Assembly (NCBI GenBank): GCA_002197995.1
Contig: NGZR01000003.1
Span: 434,001 to 498,000, forward strand
DNA length: 64,000 nt
Reading direction: 5' to 3'
From: Gaeumannomyces sp. JS-464
Taxonomy: Eukaryota; Ascomycota; Sordariomycetes; Magnaporthales; Magnaporthaceae
A program made the translations under genes and the position numbers. Below are positions 48,247 to 60,604 of the stretch, in pieces (within the stretch, counting starts at the first letter, position 1; each line of letters begins with the position of its first letter). Under the pieces are notes generated by a model. That model ran no database searches and was not told the origin of the DNA. It saw nothing but the letters and a program-made list of their open reading frames with translations.

Positions 48247-50091
48247 ATGGGCGCAGAGCAGTCGTCTAGCAGATCCAACGGGGCGGCCGGCGGGAATGCG
48301 GCCGCCCCGAGAAAGACGTGCTATTATGAGGTCATGGGCCTCGAGCGGTCCGCCACTGACGACGAGTATGGACCCCTGCGCCGTTCCGGCCACCCTCGGA
48401 GGCCCGCGCATACCCGCTGATATATTGACGCTTCCTCCTACCCCCTTCTCTCTAGAATCCGCAAGGCCTACAAACGTAAGGCTCTCGAGCTCCACCCGGA
48501 CCGCAACATCAACGACGTCGAAAACTCAACGCGCAAGTTCGCTGAGGTCCAGACCGCGTACGAGGTTCTGTCTGACCCTCAGGAGCGCGCCTGGTACGAC
48601 TCCCACCGGGAGGCCATCCTCAGCGGCGACGATGGCAGCGGCGCCGGCCCTGGTGGCGCCGGACCCCCGTCCAACCTGAACATCACCACCGCCGACGAGA
48701 TCTACGCCCTCATGGGCCGCTTCAACTCGGCAGTCCGCTTCGACGACAGCCCCAACGGCTTCTTCGCCACCCTCGACGTCTTCTTCGGCAAGCTGGCCAC
48801 CGAAGAAGCCGCCGCGTGCGAGTGGGACGGCCTGGTCCCCGTATCCTACCCGCCCTTCGGCTCCGCCACCGACGACTACGACACCGTCGCCAGGCCCTTC
48901 TACAACGCCTGGTCCGCCTTCTCGACCCGCAAGTCCTTCAGCTGGCGCGACAGGTACCGCCTCAGCGACGCCGCGGACCGCCGCATCCGCCGCCTGATGG
49001 AGAAGGAGAACAAAAAGTTCCGCGACGAAGGGATCCGCGACTTCAACGACGCCGTGCGCTCCCTGGCCGCCTTTGTCAAGAAGCGCGACCCCCGCTACGT
49101 GCCCAACACCCAGTCCGAGGCCGAGCGCCAAAAGGTGCTGCGCGACTCGGCCGCCGCCCAGGCCGCCCGGTCCCGCGCCGCGAACCAGGAGAGGCTGGCC
49201 GAGTACGTCCTGCCCGACTGGGCCCAGGCCCGCAACGACAATGAGGACGCCCAGTCGGGCGAGTTCTCCCAGTCGGAGGAGGACGAGTCCGAGGTCGAGC
49301 ACATCGAGTGCGTCGTCTGTGCAAAGACCTTCAAGAGCGAGATGCAGTTCCAAGCCCACGAGAGGAGCAAGAAGCATATCAAGGCCGTCCAGCAGATCCG
49401 CCGCCAGATGAAGAAGGAAAACAAGGACTTTGATCTCGAAATGGATCAGGGGTACAAGGACCAAAAGCAGCAGTCTGACGCTGAGCTTTCCACCGGCTCT
49501 GCGGAAGCGGCAGATGCTGGTTCCCGTGCTGAACAGGCACTCGCCACGACAACCGCGTCGCCTCCTGCCAAGGAAGTGCGGGAAGCGCAACAACCCAACG
49601 ACAACTCGTCCGAAGAAGACTCCCTGGACGACGACTACGCTCCTCGAGAAAAGATCCAGAGCCGAATCAGCGGTGCCCCAGGGGATGCTGCCAGCTTTTC
49701 GGACGAGGCTAGCAGTCCCCCACGGCCGTCACACCTTCGGTCGTCACACCAGCAGCCGGTGACTCGGATGCCGAGGACGAGCCGGCGAAAACGAAAAAGG
49801 TTGGCAAGGCCAAACAGAAAAAGGCCAAGAAAGCAGCTCGGCAAGCGGCCGCTGCAGAGCAGACCTCGGTTGTAAGCTCCAATTTGACTCCCTCTCAGCA
49901 CTCCTCGGTTGTGGTCTGCCGCACCCTCCAATTTTGGCCGCCTGCTAACTGCCTTTTTCTGACAAAATTTCAAGCATGCGTGCACTATATGCAAAGACTC
50001 GTTCACTTCTAGAAATGCCCTGTTCGCTCACCTGAGTGAAGAGCACCCGACACCCAAAGGTTCCAAGAGTGCAAAGAAGTTAAAGAGATGA
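48247..50091 (+). CDS. jjj1: Jjj1/DNAJC21, J-domain zinc-finger cochaperone of 60S ribosome maturation
   Basis: Jjj1 stimulates an Hsp70 to recycle Arx1/Alb1 from cytosolic pre-60S particles. Three exons (48247-48365, 48456-49871, 49975-50091) are predicted. The J domain begins TCYYEVMGLERSATDDE, interrupted by the first intron, with the HPD tripeptide at residues 53-55 (LELHPDRN). The middle region is charged and helical (RRIRRLMEKENKKFRDEGIR). The first C2H2 finger is CVVCAKTFKSEMQFQAHERS near residue 324. A Lys/Ala-rich basic stretch precedes the second finger, CTICKDSFTSRNALFAHLSE, in the last exon. One missing C in the run at 49717-49721 shifts the frame before the basic stretch. J domain plus two fingers in this order is diagnostic. 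Confidence 0.95.
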
Positions 50092-50306
50092 TAGTATCCC
50101 AAGGGTGTTTGGGGGCTATCTAGCCTCGACCCCTACCCTATTGCCACATGTGATGGTGGCGCACGCTCGCTTGTAAATGCACACCGGGGAATTCGAAATA
50201 CCACCAGGCAGGGTTTACAACTAGGTACCCACGCCCAAAGCGCCCGACGCCAGCCAACAAGAATACCAAGGAGAGCAAGCAAACCAACAATCGGACCTAC
50301 ACACAA

Positions 50307-52005
50307 TTACCCATCCAAAATGGTGTCACAATCATCGTCACTCAAAGTCTCGACCTCATCGATGGCCGATGCCCGCTCCGCGGCCGACCCTTGGACGGAT
50401 CGTGGTCCGACACGGTAAGGATCGACTTGCCCTGCACATATCTGATAGAGCTCTTCCAAATCTCCCAATCGTCCTCGTCCGTAATCAAAAACCCTATGAG
50501 CATGCTGGGGTCCATCTCGCGGATGTGCAAGCGGCGGAGTCGGCGCGTGTGGCACGAATCAACATCGGAAGGGGTATAGAGCTGCGGATCGTCGAAGAAG
50601 GGGAGCGCGGGTCGGGTGTGATGCGGATCCAGGTAGAATAGGTTAGACCCCTGGTCCTCGTCCGACCTCTGCGCCCCCACGAAATAGTGGGACGATGATG
50701 GCCGACCACTTCCCAGTAACAGTCAGCCACGGCGCTCTTACGATACCGAGGCGCAATCGTCGAGAAGGAAAAAGAGAGAGTGTCCAATGGCGAAGAATGG
50801 AGCTCGGGAACAAACAAAGCCTGAAAAGGAGCGGTAGAAAACTCACCCGGCTATACCAACCGACTGTGGCATCTGCAGTGTCGCCGTCAGGGACTCCCAG
50901 TACACTTGGTTAATCTTGTCGATACCCAGGCGGGTGCTGACAAGGATCAAGGTGGGACGAAATGTCTTGCCATCCGGCCGGGCTACTTCCATGAAGCTGT
51001 CCTCATACACGTCAGGGAGATCGCCTGTCGAGTAGACGCGGAGCGACTTCTCGTTGGCATTGGCCAGAGCCCTGATAGGCCCAGGGGCATCAGCAAAGGA
51101 GCTCACGTGGCCGTGTCCAGGGACGGTCTGTCCCAGAGGGGAAATCCCACGGTCAAACTTACTCGATACATCGGGCGGTTGCCGACGGGCCAAACCACTC
51201 TCCAGGGTACTTTCCACACTTGGCTGCGCCGTGGTCGACGAATTTATGGATTGAATACGGTGCCCTGGGGTCGTCGGCGAACAAGGACAAGAGCTTCCGC
51301 TCCTCATCCGGTTTCTCGCCTCGGCGCCAACCTGTGAACCCGCATGCATAGTCAGCAACCATTAGACTCGACGGACGGCTCAGGGAAGAGACTCGGCTTA
51401 CCGCGACCAAGACGCTGTGAGAGTAGCGTGTTCGCCAGTAGACTTTGGCCGGTCCGGATCATACACCCCCACCCGCTGTCGGTTGTAAATGCAGCCTGCT
51501 GGTCTGTCATCGTTTTGAGACGCATGGCAAAGGACATGCGTGATGTTGCGGCAGGATCCGTAGACCTAGGGATAGGCGGGAAGCCGGAGCGGTATGAAAC
51601 CCAGATCCGGGACTCAAAGTCATCGAGAAAGGCCGGGGGCCAGCCGCCGTCGTCAGGGATCTCGTCGTACGCCAGCGACGAGTCGAAGCTGCTAGAAACG
51701 GAGTCCGGGGGAGTGGCGGGTGCGGCGGCAGTCTGGGGAGGTTTCGGAGGGGCTTCCGGAGGGTCGGTGGCAGGGGGTGTGCTCGCGGTCTGGGCGGCGA
51801 CGGGGCTGTTGTTCACGGCGGCTCCCTTGGCCTGGCTGGAGGCGCCGGAAGGTCTGTTTCCGGGCTCAAGCGTGTATTCACACCCTAGACACCATACGGG
51901 GCGGTTGGATGCCGGGTCGTTGGTGGGTTCAGGGTCCCAGATCATCCGGACTATGCGGCGGCCATAGCGACCGAGGTCCACCGCGCCGGCGACAGCGCTG
52001 TCCAT
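50307..52005 (-). CDS. atg4: Atg4, cysteine protease processing Atg8
   Basis: Atg4 cleaves the C-terminus of Atg8 to expose its lipid-attachment glycine and later removes it from membranes. Four exons (51402-52005, 51163-51331, 50847-51071, 50307-50708) give about 466 residues. The start at 52005 yields MDSAVAGAVDLGRYGRRIV; the frame open beyond it lacks an earlier ATG. The catalytic cysteine lies in FTTDSGWGCMIRTGQSLL, and the Asp-His pair in YLDPHHTRPAL. Both the signature and the spacing are normal. Introns are 70, 91 and 138 bp. One missing G near 50392-50394 changes the frame close to the end; the true tail is acidic (EVETLSDDDCDTIL). It starts divergently from Sqs1. Confidence 0.96.
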
Positions 52006-53206
52006 GATCGAGGGTACTTTTGTAGCTGTTGAGGTCGCGTCGTGGCGTCTCGACAGTTCCGTAGACTCCAAGTCGCGAGAGGGGCGTGAAGGGATGGCGG
52101 CGCACTGCCGATCCGACGACGGGGGGTTTTAGGTTCCCTGTTGGTCGGGTTGTTCGAGCGGCGTGTTGTTGCGTGTATGAATCTGAGTGCGAAAGCGACG
52201 GAAAAATCGATGATGACTGGAGGTTGGTGATGATGCAGACAACCGGTGGCTGCCGAAGGGAGCGCAGCGGGCAGGTGACTGCTGCTATTGGGGCTGTTGC
52301 CTCGAAGCTACAGGGAGGGGGCTTTTGCCAATGGCCCGGAATCCGACTTATTATGGGCCCGCCCAGGCGGACTGCAATAGAAATGGATTGAGACAAGGTC
52401 GCAGGTTCTCTAGGTAGTTGGTCGCCAACACAGGATGCACAGGAACAGTATGGGCCATGAGCAGCGCCAGCGGAGGTCGCCGTGTGGAGGTTGGTGGTCG
52501 AGTCCCGTCTGCTCAGCGCCGTATCGATGTTTTGGTTGGGCCTGGGGGTTGGGGATTGACTGGAGGGGAGTCCCGAATGGCAAGCGGACGTGACCAGCAC
52601 ACGGGCTGCCTGGCTTGTGACGCCACCGCCCACCCTCGAATGCAATGCACGCCCAGCGCTGATCTATCCAGGTGGGGGACCCGCCTGACAGGCTCACCCC
52701 TGACGACTGAGCTCAAGCTCGCGCGGCGTGCGGCAGCGGCGCAGACCATCCTCAGCAAGCGTGGCAAGCACGGAGGAAGCACGGCCTGACTTGGCTGGTC
52801 CCTGTTTCCGGCCTCGAGAAGCACGCAAAAGGGAGCGAGGGGCCAGAAACAGTCGGTTTTTCTCGTTGACCAGCTCCAAGCAGCGATGTAGGTAAGCAGG
52901 TATTTTAATGCAGAGTATTGCAAATTCGGTACTCGGAAGTTTGGCAAGGCCTTCCGTTTGCACACCGCGAGCTCCATGCTGAGTCCCATGCGGGTAGTGA
53001 CTGTGTTTGCCCAATTAGGCACACCGGCCTGCATTGTTTCACACGGACCCATTTTATTTCTTTGCCTCAGCTGTAGCCCTTTTTTGCCCGTCCTGCGGAA
53101 GCACTCCACAACCTGACTCCTGACTTTCTGCAACTCGCAGACAGTCTCTGGCTGCTCGGAAAACTCATACAAACACCGGCACGCAGTGGGCTGCAGTAGA
53201 CGATCC
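52006..53206. promoter_or_regulatory. Divergent promoter region between Atg4 and Sqs1
   Basis: 1.2 kb between divergent starts, with CTCTAGGTAG at about 52407-52416. No gene seen; the open frames of up to 238 codons overlap on opposite strands and lack domain features. Confidence 0.6.
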
Positions 53207-55271
53207 ATGCGCAAGAAGAGAGGTGGTCGAGGCGGCTGGAATGGCCCCTCGAGGGGAGCTCATGGTGGCCGTGGCGGCGGAGCTCCCGGATCTCGGCGCG
53301 CCCCTCCGAACCCATCCGCCCAGGCCATGGACTCCTTTCTCGCAGTCGCCAATGCCTTTTCCATGCAAGACGAGGCCAGGAACACCACCCGAGATCATCT
53401 GAAATGGGACAAGGACGAGCGTCTTCGCGACAGACCAGTCAAGTTCGTCAGCGCCGGCCTGATAGATCCGCTGAAGGAGATGCAGTTCGAGCGTCCTGCT
53501 GCTGCTGCTGCCTCGAACAATCTGACTGCTCCAGAAGCTTTAGCCGTCCCACCTAACCGGACGACCCCTGAACCACAGACAGAGGAGAAGGAGAGACCCG
53601 CACCAACCATGGGCGGCGCTCTGTTCTTTGTCGACACTTCTGGAGACAAGTCGCTCCGCTCCAGTGATGTCCCCAAGCCCGAGCCGGAGCTCCCAAGCCA
53701 CGATAGCGAGCACGAGACAGACTCGAGCGAGGAGGTGATCTTGTTTAAGGGAAGATCGGCTGCTCCCCGGCGTCCGGCGCCCACCACCATCACCGTCCAC
53801 GAGATGCAACGAGAGATCGAGATTGTCGCTCGGACGCAAGCGCAGAGACTCCATGCGAAACCTGCGTCGGACGAGCATCCCGCCCCAGAATCTTCTGCCT
53901 TGCCGCCGAGCGTACCGTCGTCGAGAAACGAAAATGCGGGGGCTGCCGATCGCTGCGTCCCCTCATTCGACGCCATACTCCAGAATAGCGACCACGAGGA
54001 CGAGGCTCTGAAAGACTACATGGAGAACATTGAGGGCCTGGAGGATCTGATTGCGCAGCACAAAGGTTTTACTGCGAGAGACATCGGAGGCAGCGATGGT
54101 GACATGGTTGTTCAGGCCGAGGCGACAGCGACGACGAATCCGACACGGACGCAGACGACGATGCGGATTCGGAAGATGACATGGCCGGCGATGGCGATCC
54201 CGCTGACTACGTGTCCGAAGACAATGACTCCCCTCCCCCGATATGGACGACGGGGAATTGGCAAGGTTGCTTGCGAAGCAGGAGTCTCTCGGAATCCACG
54301 GTGACCAGCTGGTCTTGTTTGACGACGCGGCTGCATGGTCTGTTCGCAGTCCACGTTCTCGCCGCAAGGGCCCACAGCTACCTCATAAAGAGGACAAACC
54401 CATCCCAGACAACGCCGCGGCCGTTGCCGATGTACTCGACGACCTTGATCTGGTCATGGACTGGGACCGCACCAACCCACTGCGCAAGAAGCCCAAGGGC
54501 AAACACGGAACAGTCAACCTCGACGTCGCTGACGAGGAGCTCAAGGCCACCATGGAGGCATCCTTTGAGAAGGATAGATTGAAGAAGAAAGAGAGGAAGC
54601 GGGAGAGAGAAGAGCTCCGCGCGAAGGGTATGCTGGGGAAGCACCCGAATCCAGATGATCCTAGGGTCAAGTTTGTCAACGGCATCAACATAGACGAACT
54701 GCAACAGGAATTTGCGACATTTCTTATCACCGGCGATCAGATGTAAGTTCTCAGGATTTCCCATTGGCCGTTATAACTGTTGCTCACATCGAAAACAACC
54801 GACCAGTCTCACGCTGCCTCCAATGGACGCATCGGCTCGTAAGATCGTTCATGAGGTTGCCATCAGATTGCATATCAAGTCCAAGTCAACCGGCAAAGGC
54901 GACCAGCGACGCCCGGTACTGCATCGCACCAAGGCAACAGTGATGTACAATGGAGAGGCCATAGAGGCAGCATTCTCTCGTGTCCACCGTCGGTTCTTCC
55001 CCGGGCCGACAAGCAGCGGAGGTCAGGACTGGGCGGCGGCGGCGGCGTGGTGGTGGTGGTGGTCGATCAGCAGGAGGTTATGGTGCGGTTCGATACCGTG
55101 ACGGCGAAGTCGTCGGCGGCTCAGCACCGAGCTTGGCGAGACAAACAAGGGTCGCGCCATGCTGAGAAGATGGGCTGGTCCAAGGGTATGGGCCTCGGAG
55201 CTCTCGACAACAAGGGCATTCTGGAGCCGGTGGCTCATGTAGTGAAGGTGTCCAAGGCTGGGCTTGGATAA
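53207..55271 (+). CDS. sqs1: Sqs1, R3H and G-patch protein activating the helicase Prp43
   Basis: Sqs1/Pfa1 stimulates the DEAH helicase Prp43 in late ribosome assembly. Exon 1 (53207-54742) starts with an Arg/Gly-rich segment (MRKKRGGRGGWNGPSRG), then a conserved SFLAVANAFSMQDEARNTTR and LRDRPVKFVSAGLIDPLKE, acidic low-complexity regions, and a Lys/Arg-rich stretch (KKKERKREREELRAKGMLG). After a 64-bp intron, exon 2 (54807-55271) carries the R3H domain (DASARKIVHEVAIRLHIKSK) and a G-patch at the C-terminus (EKMGWSKGMGLGALDNKGI). Six apparent base losses shift the frame (near 54120, 54237, 54998, 55088, 55123 and 55160). Between R3H and G-patch the reading includes Gly and Val runs from GGC and GTG repeats. 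It has about 667 residues. Confidence 0.9.
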
Positions 55272-55759
55272 CCCCGCTGTGGTTGGACTGCGAGCAGTCT
55301 ATCTGCTGGGGCACCTGTTATCTGGTCATGACGAAGCTGTCTCAGCCGGGCCGGGGCAGTACCTGCCTGGACAACATTGTCTATCCCACTCTCTTGGTGT
55401 TCGATCCTTTAATGTAATGGGGAATCCAGGAGCGATGCTTTCTTGTTGTATGGTGTGATGTTGTAAGTATCAAGTAAAATCTACAAAACAGGGGTCAATT
55501 GCAGGAGACGGGTTGGTGTTGTTCATGTGTAGGATTTATTGCTCTTTAAATCCATACGCCTCAAGGTATTGTACAGCCGCGAACCCCATGGCCGAAGAGT
55601 GCCCCCAATGAAAAAGCAAGCCAAACCATAACGCATTAGGAGGCAGTCGAGTGAGGGCGAACCCGCTTGCCAGCCCATCATGACACCCGTTCCGAAAAGC
55701 AGACCCATGCCCTAAACGAGATGAAAACACGAGAAAAGAGAAGAAACAGAAAAGCAGGC
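55272..55759. other. Convergent 3' intergenic region
   Basis: 488 bp between the 3' ends of Sqs1 (+) and histone H2B (-). Nothing beyond presumed 3' untranslated sequence seen. Confidence 0.7.
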
Positions 55760-56358
<599 letters not shown>

Positions 56359-58768
56359 TTTTGCGGTTGGGTTTGATTAAAAAAGATTAAAAAGTTGAAG
56401 ATGGTTGACGAAGTAGTCTGGGGTTGCGAGAGGCGACTGCGGATGCTTGCGTTGTGGTTGTGGAAGAAAGATGTGGGATAATGGTGAGAGAATTCAAGGT
56501 TCGGGGGACGGTCAACCTTTTGTAGTTTGACGCGCTGGCCAAGAGCACTGTTACTGATTGGGGCGGGCCTGCGCTGGAAGCCGGCAGGGTGCGGGTGGGT
56601 TGATCTCCAACGCGCGTGTGGCCCGCCCGAAAAAAGACGACAGGAAAATGCGGGCTGGTCTGTGCGCCAACGACGGGCCTTGTCTTGCGTGCGTGCAAAG
56701 TGGATGGATGGAGTGGTGTGTGGATTTATTTCACCAACCCCCCAGGTTGCCTGGATCCCTGCCTTTAGCGCGAGCCCAACCAAGCAAGGCAGCTAGGAGC
56801 TCCATGATTGGCCTGTTACTGCGACTCGTTCGAATAACAAATCGACGCAAGCGGAAATCGAGCTTGTGAGGCCAGCCAGCGGTGTTTGCTTGCACGCATC
56901 CCCTGCTGCGCTGCTCCCTCGCAACCACACTACATGGGAGCGAGGCCAGGGAGACACGCGCTCCAGGCTCGACAGTCGAGATCACAATCACGCGTCACCC
57001 GGAGCTGGGGCACTCCTCCTCTCCACAATGCCCCGGGTTGGGACTTGAGTTGACGCGACGCGACTTCTTTGGTGCACTGTGCGATGCTCCTGAGAAGTGC
57101 CTGCTCGCTCCTAGCATCCAGCCACTCTGAGGTGCCTCTCTCGGTGGCTGCTCGCTGGAGACCCTGCCTTTGACGTAGAGGCCTGCCAGAGCAGTGCCAC
57201 AGATTCATCAAGCCTCGCCTACCACGTGATTTACATGCTCCGATCCAGCCCGCCAACGGCTGCGCGCGTCCGCCGTGCAGCATGTTCCACTGCCTCGGTG
57301 AGAGGTCCGTAACTACCGTATTCCCATCTCCCAGTCGCCCGGGGGAGCGGCCTCTGACCCGCACCGGCGCCGCTCCCGCTTCCTTGTCTGGCGCCTCGTT
57401 GGCGTCTCTCCACCTCTCCCGCTGCCGCTAGATATCCCCCACGAGTTCCGACAGCCGGGGACCGGTGCATCCCGTCGAGGAAGCGTGTCAGACCCCACGA
57501 GAGGCCGTCAAGACGGAGTTCAGGGCTCGGTCGCTACCCCGTGGGGTTCTAGATGCGCCTGATACGGATGTTGGCCGGGCAGATCCGACAGAGAAACGTC
57601 GTGCGGTGTCTAATCTGGACTACATGATGCTTTTTCAGACGATTTTTGACGATAATTCCATATCTAATTAACTAGAAAAAAAAAGGGGGTGAAAGACTAG
57701 GACTGACTAGAATACTGGTGGGGAAGAGAAAAAAATCACCAGAAAATGACTAAAAACATAAAGAAAATTTAATTGAAAATGGCTTCATAAATAATCCAGG
57801 GTCATAAAGACAGATCCTCCTTCATTACCCATCACCTATCCAACGTGGCTGGATGGCTCAAAAATTGGAAGTGGTCCATTCGAGTGTCCGGTCAACGACC
57901 ATGGATTCCCAACTGCAGGTCCACCTCGACGAATCGCGCCGACCTTGCACCCGCAGACCGACAATCGAGAATCAAAGCGTCCAGAGCTGCGTGAACAGGG
58001 CTTCGGGATCAGTGAGGAATCATGGACTGATCGAGTTGGATCCTCGAGGTCGAACTGCCTGGTTCAATCGAGAATGCCGTGTTTTGGGGGAGACGGCGAG
58101 ACCGAATGCAAATCAGCAGCACGCAGCCAGCTAAAAGGTGATTGGAGAGAGAAATGAGAAAAAAAAGAAATGAGAAAAGCTGTCCCGATTTCCAGCCCAG
58201 TAGGCAAGGGGGGGGGCAAAGTCGCAACAGGAAAAAGGGAGGACGAGCAGCCAGGGAAGGCGAGGAGGGACCAAGCAAATAATAAAGCACCACAGGGGCT
58301 CTTGATCTTGGGGCTCTATTTGCAGCCACTACAGGTTTCTGATCTTGGCTGGGGTTTGATAAGCACGGCATCCAGGTACGTACCGCGCCCTGCAGGGCCC
58401 CGAAAAAAACAAGCCCAATAGTGTCAAGGTGTCGCGACGCGGAAGTGGGTCGGGCGGATTTTCTCGTTGCCTGGCGTGTTCCCCGGCCCGCATTCTGCGC
58501 GTGCACGCACCCACCGCAACTCAGCAGGCAGCCCGCATTGGGACTAGCTCCAGATTCTCTTTCAGTGATCCGTGATTTGCCTCTCGACACGCGAAAAGTA
58601 CTTAATCCATAAGCTCCCCCGCCAGCACCACGCTCTCGGTCAACAACTCTCCATCTACAACTCCCATCAACCAACACGCCTGCATCGACATCTACCGCCT
58701 TTCCAGTCTTTCAGACTCAAACAGCCCACTTTTCTCCCACTTTTTCCACTACCCAACAAACTTTCAAA
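56359..58768. promoter_or_regulatory. Bidirectional promoter region of the H2B/H2A pair
   Basis: 2.4 kb between the two divergent histone starts. The centre (about 57650-57800) is distinctly AT-rich with A runs, unlike the GC-rich flanks. Pyrimidine-rich leaders precede both starts. I could not assign specific histone upstream elements. No coding region seen. Confidence 0.6.
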
Positions 58769-59399
58769 ATGACTGGAGGCGGCAAGTCCGGCGGCAAGGC
58801 CAGCGGTTCCAAGAACGCGCAGTCGTAAGTACCAATCCGACTCATTTCTACAAGATCCAGCACCCTCTTCTGCCGGTCGCCTCGGGCGTCTTCTGCTCTA
58901 GCATGCGGCGCGGCATTCCGTGCGCATTCGACGCGTCTTCTCCAATCTCGGCGCGCGCCGCTAACATGACCGTCTCTCCTCTAGCCGTTCGTCCAAGGCC
59001 GGTCTGGCATTCCCCGTCGGCCGTGTCCACCGTCTGCTCCGCAAGGGCAACTACGCCCAGCGTGTCGGCGCTGGCGCTCCCGTCTACCTGGCTGCTGTCC
59101 TCGAGTACCTCGCCGCTGAGATTCTGGAGCTGGCCGGCAACGCTGCCCGCGACAACAAGAAGACCCGTATCATCCCCCGCCACCTGCAGCTCGCCATCAG
59201 GAACGACGAGGAGTTGAACAAGCTTCTGGGCCATGTCACCATCGCCCAGGGTGGTGTCCTGCCCAACATTCACCAGAGTATGTTCAGCCGCAACACTTCG
59301 CCCAGTTCTTCCCGATTACTAACCCATCTCTTTCCAGACCTCCTGCCCAAGCAGACCGGCAAGGCTGCCAAGGGTGCGAAACAGAGCCAGGAGCTGTGA
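58769..59399 (+). CDS. H2A: Histone H2A
   Basis: Core nucleosome histone. Three exons (58769-58824, 58985-59277, 59338-59399) give 136 residues. [19 protein letters not shown] opens the tail, then [20 protein letters not shown], the fold with [21 protein letters not shown] and [20 protein letters not shown], the acidic-patch segment [10 protein letters not shown], and the tail ending KQSQEL. The SQE motif four residues from the end is the DNA-damage phosphorylation site of fungal H2A, so this is the H2A.X-like canonical form. Introns are 160 and 60 bp. The frame is intact. Confidence 0.98.
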
Positions 59400-59975
59400 G
59401 CGGTGTCTGGTTTGGTTTCTTTTCTGGTTGGCTTCGTCTGGGTGTCATGACATTAGGGTCACGGTTTCGGGTCTATGGGTTGCTTTTTTGCGTTTTGGGT
59501 TGTACATTAATTCCCCACGGCAAATGGTCATGAATTGAGCCTTTCTGAACAACAGAACTTGTTCCTCCTCCGTCCCCTTGCGTGTGCTGCACGTCCTGTT
59601 TCGTCTTGGCCACCATCTGCCCTCTTGGGGTTTATTCAATGCTACAATTTACTGGGCCCATCGGAGTCCGGCTATTTCGGTCACGCACGCTGGTTTTCTA
59701 GGCAGTCTTCACATCCTCTGTCGACTCCCTATCATGCCCTGGGACAAGATCCTTCCTCTGCAGGGAGAGCTGGTGTTCCTTGGTCTAGGGCATGCGGGCC
59801 CGGCGGAGCTCGTCCCCCTCACGAGCAAACATGACTAGATCAGAAGGCCGACGCGTTCATCTGTCATTCTTGAGCAAATCGCACCTGCCTAGCCATCGAT
59901 TGATGTTGATTTTATATCTAACTACATGTCCTTTCCACAGCATGTCCATCTGAGACATGTTCCCGAGTAGACGCC
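59400..59975. other. Convergent 3' intergenic region
   Basis: Between H2A (+) and the complex I subunit gene (-). T-rich sequence follows the H2A stop. No gene seen. Confidence 0.65.
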
Positions 59976-60604
59976 TCAGAACTTGAGCGGCGGAGGAGCT
60001 AGAGCATCGTCAGCATCGTCTCTGACTGGGGAGGCGCATGGTGCGTGGAGACAGCGGACTTACGGTCGGTCCTCGGAGGAGGCAGGTTCCTCTCGAACTT
60101 GGAACCTGCGGCAAGGCGGGAGAACAACGGTCAGCGGGCGTATGGCATGGTGAGGAGCGATGGTCGCGGGCCGCCTGTAGTGGCGCATACCTCCTGGGGC
60201 CGTTGGGTGGCAGTAAGGATCAGGATGCTTCCATGTCTCGAGCAAACTCTCGGTCTCCTTCAGAAGAGCCTGTCGCACCACGCCGTCCATCGCATTAGTC
60301 TTACCCGGGACCACAGGGGTAGTCGATCCCCAGGACTGAGCCGCCATCTGATGGGGCCCCGAACGTACTCGTATTTGGCGCGGCTCATTGATGTTCTTGT
60401 TGGCCTCGAACAGCGATCGGATGTACAGGGCTTGCCCCCGCCAGAGGTGCCTATGGACTGCCCAATCGAGCGAGAGCTTCAGAGAGCGGCGGTAGAGCGA
60501 CCTGGATGATGAACCGTAAGTCGGCGGCTCCGTGACCAGGCAGGGAAGATCGGGCCGAGGGCAAATGGCAAACACACTCACAGCGCAGCCTGTCGGGTGG
60601 ACAT
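59976..60604 (-). CDS. NDUFB9: Complex I LYR subunit NDUFB9/B22 (five small exons)
   Basis: An accessory subunit of mitochondrial NADH:ubiquinone oxidoreductase. Five exons (60582-60604, 60369-60501, 60191-60269, 60064-60105, 59976-59998) total 300 nt and give 99 residues with no frame error. The LYR motif is at residues 10-12 (MSTRQAALSLYRRSLKLSLD), followed by HRHLWRGQALYIRSLFEANK, then ALLKETESLLETWKHPDPY and a Pro-rich end (NLPPPRTDPPPPLKF). This order is the NDUFB9 pattern, a LYR-motif protein that binds acyl carrier protein. Introns of 80, 99, 85 and 65 bp have GTGAGT, GTACGT, GTATGC and GTAAGT donors. The first and last exons are 23 nt each, so a plain reading-frame search shows only a long misleading minus-strand frame. 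Confidence 0.92.
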
